Source: an uncultured Roseiflexaceae bacterium
GTDB taxonomy: Bacteria; Chloroflexota; Chloroflexia; Chloroflexales; Roseiflexaceae
Length of the DNA: 52,149 bases
Reading direction: 5' to 3'
Assembly: GCA_937988885.1 (NCBI GenBank)
Contig: CALKHR010000187.1
Span: 1 to 52,149, forward strand
Below, piece by piece: positions 25,162-31,783 of this stretch. The notes below the pieces were generated by a model. That model was not told where the DNA came from, ran no database searches, and worked only from the letters and a program-made list of their open reading frames with translations. A program made the translations under genes and the position numbers. Position 1 is the stretch's first letter; the number at the start of each line of letters is the position of its first letter.

Positions 25162-26502
25162 CTATGATTGCTGCTTGAGCGCTGCAAGCGCATTCTTGGC
25201 GGCAACCGCGATCGGCTCGTTGAGCGCGCCGATTGCTGGCGAGTAGACATTCTCCATCGTGGCCAACTCCTCGACCAACGTGCCCTTGCGGATCGCGAAG
25301 GCCAGGAAGTCCGCCCGCTCCTTCACACCATCGCCGCCTGCGAACTGCGCGCCGATCACGCGGTGCGACTTGGGATCGACTAGCAGCTTCGCCATCATCG
25401 GCTCGTGCGAGGGGTGATAGCGGGCCGCCGTGATGCCCTGTGCCTTGCCGACGACGTAGGGCATGCCCGTGGCCTTCGCCATCGTCTCCGAGATCAGCAC
25501 GCCGCCGACCTGTACCTTCGCGCCCAAGCCCCACGGCACATACACCGGCTGGTACGACTCATCGCCACCCGCCACGTTGATGCCCGCGATGCGGCCTTGG
25601 GCATAGGCATAGGTGCCCTGGATGAGGTTGATCGGAATGTTCAACAGGCCGTGCATCGTCTCGACACAGGCACCCGCCGCGTAGACGTTCGGAATATTGG
25701 TGCGCATGTGGTTATCGACCACGATCGCGCCCGTCGAGCCGGTCTTGACGCCGATGCTCTTGGCGAGCTTGGTGGCGGGGCGCATCGGCGCAACCAGGAA
25801 GGCCATATCGCAGGGGATCTCGCCTTCGTTGGTGATCACAGCCTCCAACTTGCCGTTCTTGCCCTTGAAGCCCTTCAACTCCGTGCCGAAGTTCAACTTC
25901 ACATTCAGCTTGTTGGTCAGGTAATCCTGCAGCGGCTTCATCACATCGGCATCGGTAAAGTCCGACATGATCCACGGGCCAGAATCGACCAGTTCGGTCT
26001 CGATGCCACGGTGCGGCAGCGCCTCCAGCAACTCCACGCCCAACGGCTTGGCCTGCCAGACCACCGCGCGCTTGACTTGATCGAGCTTCTCGTTCAGCTC
26101 GGCGGCGCGGCGAATGTTCTTGATGTACACGATCCCATCGAGATCGCTATTGGGAACCTGTGGCTCCTCGTACTCCCAACCCGTCGCGATCACCAACTTA
26201 TCGAAAGGGTATTCGCGGCCAGTCGTGGTGTACGCCACTCGTTTGTTGATATCGATGCGCTCGATAACTGTCTCGGTATGGAGCTTGATGCCCATCTGGG
26301 CGTAGAACTCCTTGCCTTGCAGAAAGAGCTTATCCATCGATTCGACTTCGCGGCCAAACACATACGGAATGCCGCAGGGGCTATAGGCGATATCTTCGAA
26401 CTCGGTCACCAGCGTCACATCCAGCGAGCGATCGGTTTGAATCGCCATCGTGGCAGCGCCAGTACCAGCCGCCCCACCGCCAATCACAAGCACGCGTGTC
26501 AT
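25162..26502 (-). CDS. FAD-dependent oxidoreductase, coenzyme A disulfide reductase-like, atypical
   Basis: A 446-residue flavoprotein of the pyridine nucleotide-disulfide oxidoreductase class. The FAD motif VIGGGAAGTGAA is at the N-terminus. A single redox Cys sits in SPCGIPY at residue 43, the position used by CoA-disulfide and persulfide reductases. The second FAD contact is VYAAGACVE. The second nucleotide-binding loop, normally GGGxxG, reads QAKPLGVELLEA, so canonical NAD(P)H binding is doubtful. It overlaps the AIR-synthase-like gene by four bases. Reduction of a low-molecular-weight disulfide is a fair guess. Confidence 0.82.
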   Translation of the reverse strand: MTRVLVIGGGAAGTGAATMAIQTDRSLDVTLVTEFEDIAYSPCGIPYVFGREVESMDKLFLQGKEFYAQMGIKLHTETVIERIDINKRVAYTTTGREYPFDKLVIATGWEYEEPQVPNSDLDGIVYIKNIRRAAELNEKLDQVKRAVVWQAKPLGVELLEALPHRGIETELVDSGPWIMSDFTDADVMKPLQDYLTNKLNVKLNFGTELKGFKGKNGKLEAVITNEGEIPCDMAFLVAPMRPATKLAKSIGVKTGSTGAIVVDNHMRTNIPNVYAAGACVETMHGLLNIPINLIQGTYAYAQGRIAGINVAGGDESYQPVYVPWGLGAKVQVGGVLISETMAKATGMPYVVGKAQGITAARYHPSHEPMMAKLLVDPKSHRVIGAQFAGGDGVKERADFLAFAIRKGTLVEELATMENVYSPAIGALNEPIAVAAKNALAALKQQS

Positions 26503-27512
26503 CGTTGTTCTTGCGCTCCTCTAGCTTGATTCAGTGAAGGTAAGCCCATAAAACTCTCGTTAGCCAGATCGTAGAGTTGGGCTGTTTCATCGTGGTGCCG
26601 CAGCATCACTCGCTTATCGACTGTGGCCTGTCCAATCGCAACGCAGCTAATCTCATACTGCGCAAAACGTTTCTGCACCTCAGCCACGAACTGTGGCCGC
26701 ACCGCCAACATAAACCCGTAGCTCGGGAAGCCCAAGAGCCAATCGAAATAGCGCTGCTGGGCTGCTGGAGGCGTGGGGATAGCATCGAGATCGATCGTTG
26801 CGCCTACATCGGAGAGTTCCAGCATCATGATCAGTGAGCCGAGGATACCCGCCATGCTGATATCGCGGGCGGCATCGCACAGGCCCGCCTCGGCCAGCGC
26901 AGGCAACAACGCTAAATCGCGCCGCAGCTCTTCGTTAGTGAGATGTGCCGAACAATCCCAGAACGGGAAGGTTGGGTGAAACTCGCCTCGCAGGTTGACC
27001 ACGTGCAGAATCGTATCGCCCGGCTGCACGTTGAAGCTGCTCAGCACGGCTTTGGCTCGGCCCAGAATGCAGGCGGAGACGGACGTAACCGTACCGCTCG
27101 CCGTCAGGTGCCCGCCCACCAGCGCCACGCCGTATCGCTCACAGCCATCGCGCAGGCCGCGCAGGATCTCGCTCGCCGCCTCGGTGTTGGGCGCGAGGAT
27201 CGTATCTACCAATGCGAGTGGGTAGCCACCCATCGCGTACACATCGTTCACATTCGCCAGTACCGCCGAGCGGCCCGCCAAATACGGGTTCGCCGCCACC
27301 AACGGTGGGTAGATCACCTCGGTTGCCAGCAACAAGGTGCCGTTGGCTGTCTCAATCGCGGCAGTATCATCGCCCACCGGCACCGGCTTGCCATCGACAA
27401 GCGGAGCAAACGAGCCCAAACCGCTCTCAAGGATATCGATCTCGTGTTTGCGTTGCCAAGCGGGCGCAGCACGCAGATGCTCAATGATCGCGGCAAGTGA
27501 AAGATCAGACAT
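26499..27512 (-). CDS. AIR-synthase-related protein, Sll0787/MSMEG_0567 C-terminal family
   Basis: A 337-residue PurM-like protein. The ATP-binding N-terminal part has DDTAAIE, ANVNDVYAMGGYPLALVDT and VGGHLTASG, and the C-terminal part has DISMAGILGSL and GFPSYGFMLAV. This is the Sll0787 type found in Nit1C clusters. AIR-synthase relatives make phosphate-activated amides or act in hydrogenase and selenophosphate chemistry; the Nit1C member has no defined reaction. It overlaps the GNAT gene by 8 bases and the flavoprotein by 4. In some species the GNAT and AIR parts are one protein; here they are separate. Confidence 0.83.
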   Translation of the reverse strand: MSDLSLAAIIEHLRAAPAWQRKHEIDILESGLGSFAPLVDGKPVPVGDDTAAIETANGTLLLATEVIYPPLVAANPYLAGRSAVLANVNDVYAMGGYPLALVDTILAPNTEAASEILRGLRDGCERYGVALVGGHLTASGTVTSVSACILGRAKAVLSSFNVQPGDTILHVVNLRGEFHPTFPFWDCSAHLTNEELRRDLALLPALAEAGLCDAARDISMAGILGSLIMMLELSDVGATIDLDAIPTPPAAQQRYFDWLLGFPSYGFMLAVRPQFVAEVQKRFAQYEISCVAIGQATVDKRVMLRHHDETAQLYDLANESFMGLPSLNQARGAQEQR

Positions 27513-28008
27513 GGCTCACCTGTGCAAGCAACTCCAAAGGCCGCTCCTCTCGCCATGGCGCGGCGGCTAACGAAGCCGACATCAGTTGGTGCGGCTGGCC
27601 ATATTGCAGGACAGGCTCACCGATCGGGGTCCAATTCAAGCGCTGGAAGAAGCGCCGATTCTGCACCTGCACATAGGCCAAAAACAACCGACAGCCGCGC
27701 GCGATCACCGTTGCCTCCGCCAAACGGCAGAGGTTCGCGCCGATCGAAGCAGCACTCTGGCGATAATGTGGCAGCACCGCGAGGCGACCGCCGTACCACA
27801 CATCGTTGCCCACCGTGTAGCATCGCACGGCTCCCGCAACGCACTTCTGCTCCTCGTCCCAGGCGATCAGCGGAATCGCGTGCTGATCATGCTCATCGAC
27901 ATCGCTATCGACGAACAAGCCCTGCTCGATCACAAACACCGCATGACGCACAGCAAAATGGGCGCGGCGTTCGTCTTCGGACTCAGCAATCTTGCAGATG
28001 ATCGGCAT
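27505..28008 (-). CDS. GNAT acyltransferase, Sll0786/MSMEG_0567 N-terminal family
   Basis: A 167-residue GNAT protein of the type tied to Nit1C clusters. It opens with DERRAHFAVRHAVFVIEQGLF, has GAVRCYTVGNDVWYGGRLAVL and YRQSAASIGANL covering the acetyl-CoA binding loop, and RFFQRLNW near the end. The acceptor is unknown. It overlaps the AIR-synthase-like gene and starts 18 bases after the radical SAM stop, the usual cluster order. Confidence 0.84.
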   Translation of the reverse strand: MPIICKIAESEDERRAHFAVRHAVFVIEQGLFVDSDVDEHDQHAIPLIAWDEEQKCVAGAVRCYTVGNDVWYGGRLAVLPHYRQSAASIGANLCRLAEATVIARGCRLFLAYVQVQNRRFFQRLNWTPIGEPVLQYGQPHQLMSASLAAAPWREERPLELLAQVSHV

Positions 28009-28026
28009 GATGCTCCTCCGAATGGC

Positions 28027-29106
28027 CTATTCAAACGCGATCACGCCCGAGCAAGCCCCACAGCGTGTGCAGCCCGCCTTGCTATTGCGGTAGCTGATGC
28101 CGTAGCGGCGATTGTTCATCGCGATCTTCCAGTACAGGCGCTTCATCAATTCGGGATCGGGCGCGACCACATTCTCGAACGGCGTATCCATAATCGGGCG
28201 CAGCGGCACCACAAACGGATACACACCGATCTCAGCCATTCGGCGCGCGCCCTCCACGATCGTCTCCTCGGAATCGCCGAGGCCCACGATGATGTAGCTC
28301 GACACCTGGTTGCGGCCAAAGATCTCCACGGCGCGCTCGAACGCCTCGAAGTAGCGCTCGATGCTGATGGTCGCCTTTCCGGGCGAGATTCGCTCGCGCA
28401 CCTTCTGATCAAGGCTCTCCAAGTGCATACCGACGGTATCCACACCGGCCTCGCGCAGCAGCAGCATCTCGTCGAGGTCCTGCGGCGGCTCGAACTGGGC
28501 TTGGATCGGAATATCGACAGCTTCCTTGATCGCCTTCACACACTTGGCCAAGTAGCGTACACCCATATCGCGGTAGTTGAGTGTACCGGTGGTCAGCACC
28601 ATGTGCTTCACACCATCGAGGCGCACGGCTGCTTCGGCCACCTCGGCCAACTGCTCGGGCGTCTTGAGCGATACGGTATTCTTGTTCTCCAGCGAGCGCT
28701 CGATTGCGCAGAACTGGCAGCGCTCGCCTTCGCGGCGCCAACGCACACAGCGCTGCGAGACCGTCGTCGCCAACACATCGCGACCGTGCAGCACGGCGAT
28801 GTGGCGGTACGGAATACCGTCCTTTGTGGTCAGGCTGTAGAACTTGGGCGTTGGGGCAAAATCGACCGATGTCAGCGGTATGCCGTTGTGAGTTAGGCAA
28901 TACCCGCCCTTGTTATCGGACACAACTGCGAACGGTGAGTCCTGGGCGAAGCTACCGAGCGTTGGCACCATGGCGGCCACTCCGGCCAGCAAAAAAGCCT
29001 TGTCGTCGGAAGGGCCTGCGCCACCGCGCCGTCCCTGATCCTCAACAGGCACTTCGATGCGAGCGCCGCGGCTCTGCAGCTCAAGAATAATCATCTCTGA
29101 TTGCAT
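28027..29106 (-). CDS. MSMEG_0568/Sll0785-type radical SAM protein
   Basis: A 359-residue radical SAM protein of the Nit1C type. The cluster ligands are Cys120, Cys130 and Cys133, spaced Cx9Cx2C instead of the common Cx3Cx2C. A second Cys set CTRCGAC (346, 349, 352) ends the protein and could hold an auxiliary iron-sulfur cluster. Segments such as LTTGTLNYRDMG and GMHLESLD fit the barrel. The reaction of this family is not defined. It is followed by the GNAT gene after 18 bases and preceded by a 14-bp perfect hairpin in the gap before it. Confidence 0.85.
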   Translation of the reverse strand: MQSEMIILELQSRGARIEVPVEDQGRRGGAGPSDDKAFLLAGVAAMVPTLGSFAQDSPFAVVSDNKGGYCLTHNGIPLTSVDFAPTPKFYSLTTKDGIPYRHIAVLHGRDVLATTVSQRCVRWRREGERCQFCAIERSLENKNTVSLKTPEQLAEVAEAAVRLDGVKHMVLTTGTLNYRDMGVRYLAKCVKAIKEAVDIPIQAQFEPPQDLDEMLLLREAGVDTVGMHLESLDQKVRERISPGKATISIERYFEAFERAVEIFGRNQVSSYIIVGLGDSEETIVEGARRMAEIGVYPFVVPLRPIMDTPFENVVAPDPELMKRLYWKIAMNNRRYGISYRNSKAGCTRCGACSGVIAFE

Positions 29107-29135
29107 GCGTGTTCCCCTACTGCGAAGGTAACGAT

Positions 29136-29165
29136 CCTGGCCTGTTTCGCTCGAAACAGGCCAGG
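29136..29165 (-). promoter_or_regulatory. 14-bp perfect inverted repeat inside the operon
   Basis: CCTGGCCTGTTTCG and its exact inverse are separated by two bases, giving a very stable hairpin. It lies in the 73-base gap between the Sll0783-like and radical SAM genes. In other Nit1C clusters the nitrilase gene often sits here. No T-run follows, so attenuation or mRNA processing is more likely than full termination. Confidence 0.6.
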
Positions 29166-29179
29166 CAATACCAACCGAA

Positions 29180-29659
29180 TTAGACGGTCCAGGTCGTGAT
29201 CACCAGCGAACCGGTCTTCCAGTGATCGATCAAGCAGTCGAGCACGTCGAGCGGATGGTAGGGCTTCACGCCTTCCATCAGGTCGCTTTCGCGCATACCG
29301 TACAGCGCCACCATCGCGAAGCGGCAGGCGTGAACCGTCACGCCCTCTTTCATCATCACTTCGAGCTGGCGGTTGATCGCCAAGTTACCAGGGAACCCTT
29401 CATCGCCAACGTTGGGGAAACCGCGGCCAGCGGCAGCCATCAGCACACCAGGGCCATACAACGCGAAGGTCGTCTTGAAGCCCTTGCGGTTGATGCGCGT
29501 GGTGGTGAGCAAGTTCACCAGACCCACCGAGCCCTCGTAAGGAACGGTGTGCATCATCACCAGCGCGCGTGCGCCCTCCGGAGCCTTGTGATCTGGATAC
29601 AGCTTCTCATCCAGATTAACTAGGCGATCACCGGGTTTTGGCCTTGGGACTTCGATCAT
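29180..29659 (-). CDS. Sll0783/MSMEG_0572 family nitrogen-starvation response protein
   Basis: A 159-residue soluble protein matching the Sll0783 family along its length: PRPKPGDRLV at the start, MHTVPYEGSVGLVNLL, LYGPGVLMA, RGFPNVGDEGFPGN, VHACRFAMVALYG and PYHPLDVLDC. In Synechocystis the sll0783 group is induced by nitrogen starvation. The molecular function is unknown; the fold is likely DsrE-like. In reference clusters it is next to a nitrilase gene, which is missing here. It follows the amidohydrolase after 37 bases. Confidence 0.86.
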   Translation of the reverse strand: MIEVPRPKPGDRLVNLDEKLYPDHKAPEGARALVMMHTVPYEGSVGLVNLLTTTRINRKGFKTTFALYGPGVLMAAAGRGFPNVGDEGFPGNLAINRQLEVMMKEGVTVHACRFAMVALYGMRESDLMEGVKPYHPLDVLDCLIDHWKTGSLVITTWTV

Positions 29660-29696
29660 TGGTTGCCTCCTTGCACCAGTTCTAAATACTTACGAC

Positions 29697-30548
29697 CTAC
29701 CAGAACTTGCTATACAGCTTCTCGGCGTTATTCCAGAAGATATCGTCCTTCAACTGCTCGGAGATTGGCGCGCCCTCGATCTTCCAGTACTCGGAAGCGA
29801 AGTCGCTCCAGGGGATATCCGAACCGAACAAGAAACGATCGCCGCCGATACCGCGCTCCTCAATTTCGCGCAGCAGCCACGTCGAGCCAAACCCAACCGC
29901 CCACGACGAGTCGGTGTAGATCTGGTAGCCCTCTTCGATCAGCTCGAAGAAGCGGGGCACAAACTTGATGTGGCCACTGACGCCGCCGCCCATATGCACA
30001 AGGTGGATCTTGTTGCGCTTACCGTACTTGCGCACCAATGCGATCGCATTGTCGATATCCGAGCCGCCGCCGGGACTCGTGTGGATATGCAGAGGCATAT
30101 CGTGCTCGGCAGCTGCGTCCATGATCTGATCCCAGATCTCAGCTACCTCAGGAGTCCACTCGCTCGGATTAAATGTGCCGCCCAACAAACAGGTCGTCTT
30201 GAGTGCGATCAAGCCCTTCTGGCCGATCAGCTTCAGAGCCTCGGTCGTGCGCTCCTTATCCTTAGGCAGCGCCGAAACCCAGATCGCACCGAGCAATCGA
30301 TCAGTCTTTGCGGTGCTTTCGGCCACCAGCGGGTTCAACGTGAAGGGGAGTGCCGAATCGGGGTACCCATAGTTCGACATCACCAAGGCACGTTGGACGC
30401 CGTTTTGATCCATGCTCTGGATGTACGCCTCGGTGGTTTCATAGTCGTAGGTTGGCTTGACGGGCTGGGGCAGGCCATAGTAGGCTGCGCCCGGCACCGG
30501 GCCGATGTGACTATGGTTGTCGAAAAGCCGCTTCCGTTTTATCTCCAT
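29697..30548 (-). CDS. Amidohydrolase-2 family metal-dependent hydrolase
   Basis: A 283-residue TIM-barrel amidohydrolase. Metal ligand motifs are NHSHIG near residue 12, the mid-barrel HIHTSPGG, LVHMGGG, and the late GSDIPWSDF with the catalytic Asp. The family includes decarboxylases and lactone or amide hydrolases such as the 2-pyrone-4,6-dicarboxylate type. AGGAGG six bases upstream selects ATG 30548 over GTG 30554. It is the first gene of the long operon, in the place where one would look for the nitrilase of a Nit1C cluster. The substrate is unknown. Confidence 0.82.
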   Translation of the reverse strand: MEIKRKRLFDNHSHIGPVPGAAYYGLPQPVKPTYDYETTEAYIQSMDQNGVQRALVMSNYGYPDSALPFTLNPLVAESTAKTDRLLGAIWVSALPKDKERTTEALKLIGQKGLIALKTTCLLGGTFNPSEWTPEVAEIWDQIMDAAAEHDMPLHIHTSPGGGSDIDNAIALVRKYGKRNKIHLVHMGGGVSGHIKFVPRFFELIEEGYQIYTDSSWAVGFGSTWLLREIEERGIGGDRFLFGSDIPWSDFASEYWKIEGAPISEQLKDDIFWNNAEKLYSKFW

Positions 30549-30560
30549 TGACACCTCCTG

Positions 30561-30625
30561 TAATCCTGTGCCGCGTCGTGCGGCGACGAACGACTTCTTA
30601 CGACCACGCCCACGCTAAGGCGTGC
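30561..30625 (-). promoter_or_regulatory. Hairpin-rich 5' leader of the operon
   Basis: Two short hairpins (CGTCG/CGACG near 30574-30588 and CACGC/GCGTG near 30604-30622) lie between the predicted transcription start and the first gene. They could influence translation or stability. No known riboswitch is recognisable. Confidence 0.3.
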
Positions 30626-30676
30626 TACGTACCGACTGAGGTTTTGTACGGAATTTTGATGAACGGCTGTACGATC

Positions 30677-30722
30677 AGTATAAAAAGCCGTTCTTGCCTT
30701 CTACTTACTTTCCACTTACTTT
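30677..30722 (-). promoter_or_regulatory. Operon promoter with SARP-like direct repeats
   Basis: On the minus strand, AAAGTAAGTGG (30722-30712), AAAGTAAGTAG (30711-30701) and a weaker AAGGCAAGAAC (30700-30690) form three contiguous 11-bp units. Seven bases later comes TATACT (30682-30677). There is no good -35 box. Repeats phased every 11 bp directly before a -10 are what SARP activators bind. An inverted pair GAACGGCT/AGCCGTTC (30661-30668, 30686-30693) overlaps the -10. The next gene upstream on this strand beyond FmdB is a SARP regulator. Confidence 0.65.
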
Positions 30723-30821
30723 TGATTGAACTTGCGAGGAATTTTTGAGGGAGCTTTGATTGCGAAGTAAGTACGTGGACGCCAACACCATCGTCATGCT
30801 GTGCAGGGCGGCGCTGGGCGT

Positions 30822-30870
30822 TAGGTGACAAGGTGACTGAAATGACAAGGTGACACGGTGACCAGGTGAT
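30822..30870 (+). repeat. Short tandem GGTGAC-type repeat
   Basis: Five near copies of GGTGAC (as AAGGTGAC, CGGTGAC and CAGGTGAT) run in tandem over about 50 bases. It is non-coding and borders the repeat island to its right. Confidence 0.6.
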
Positions 30871-30925
30871 GCCAAATCCGAAAGATCACTACTGCACTGT
30901 TTTGTAAGTTGTTGAAAGTTCTCAG

Positions 30926-31041
30926 TGTCATTCCGAACAAGCCGTTAGGCGAAGTGAGGAATCTCATTGCTCTGCATTGTATTGCGCTTTGAGATCTCTC
31001 CCCATTCGCTTCGCTCAGGGCTTCGACCGTTCGAGATGACA
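30926..31041 (+). repeat. Interspersed repeat A (116 bp)
   Basis: The ends are TGTCATTCCGAAC and GTTCGAGATGACA. It has the same length and layout as the copy at 11152-11267, including GCTTCGCTCAGGGCTTCGAC. It is again followed by a B element. Confidence 0.8.
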
Positions 31042-31122
31042 GTGCTTTTCATTGAACATAAAAAGGTTGAATATTTCCAAAACGGAGCATTGAATGTTAT
31101 GGCGTGGTGCTGGTTTTCAACT

Positions 31123-31262
31123 GATACCTACATTTCCCGAAACAGGTGGTGTCGATGCGCTGCGCGTAGCAGCGCATCGACACCACAAAAAGAAGAAAGT
31201 ACCTTGCTGCCGCAGGCTAAAACGGGTTTGTAACTGACACCGTCAAACCGGATTTGATATGA
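31123..31262 (+). repeat. Palindromic repeat B with perfect 18-bp hairpin
   Basis: It starts with GATACC and ends with GGATTTGATATGA. The hairpin at 31146-31186 has two perfectly complementary 18-base arms around GCGTA. CTTGCTGCCGCAGGCTAAAA follows, as in the copy at 11378-11510. The inverted third copy is at 47961-48097. Confidence 0.8.
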
Positions 31263-31373
31263 CTAGGTGATTTGCATCCTCAACATCTGTGTCATCTGTG
31301 AAATTTGTGGATGAATCAAAAAGAGACCGCCCTGCACTCGCAGAGCGGCCCCATCATCAGCCGAGGGCACAAC

Positions 31374-31751
31374 CTAATGCGCCTGCATACTCTCTCCAAC
31401 CCGCTTGCGTAGCGACTGCTCGATCTTCGTGGCGCTCTCGCCCTTCTCCAAGCGGCTCGCCACCTCGCGGAAATCGCTGCCCATATCCTTGCCTCCACTC
31501 GCCGAGCGCATCATCTGCGCCAGCGCCTGCGGACTCGCATCGCCAGACGCGCTCGCCGCGCCTGCACCCGTGCCCGCGCTTGCACTCGCGCTCGCACCTG
31601 AGGCCACCGACACCTGCGACATCAACCGCACCAGATCCGCGCTCCCGCACTCCGTACACAATGCCGTCTGCGTATCGGCCTGCGCCACACTACGGAACCA
31701 GATACTGATGTGTTGCTCGCATGATTGGCAAATATACTCGTAGATTGGCAT
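31374..31751 (-). CDS. FmdB family zinc-ribbon protein (SARP-linked copy)
   Basis: A 125-residue protein starting MPIYEYICQSC, with a second knuckle CTEC near 33-36 and a central Ala/Ser/Gly-rich linker (residues about 48-75) before a helical tail. FmdB proteins are small putative regulators with a zinc ribbon. AAGGAGG lies eight bases before ATG 31751; the nine extra upstream codons are not used. It follows the SARP gene by 32 bases and shares the WFRSVAQA segment with the copy at 35493-35741. Confidence 0.85.
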   Translation of the reverse strand: MPIYEYICQSCEQHISIWFRSVAQADTQTALCTECGSADLVRLMSQVSVASGASASASAGTGAGAASASGDASPQALAQMMRSASGGKDMGSDFREVASRLEKGESATKIEQSLRKRVGESMQAH

Positions 31752-31783
31752 CGAAAGCCTCCTTATCGTGACGCTCAAGCCAA

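Noticed and set aside
30814..30826. GTTAGGT core preceded by a GCCAAC, a possible fourth attC
   Set aside because: The left core does not fit RYYYAAC, the arms do not pair well and no cassette gene is attached.
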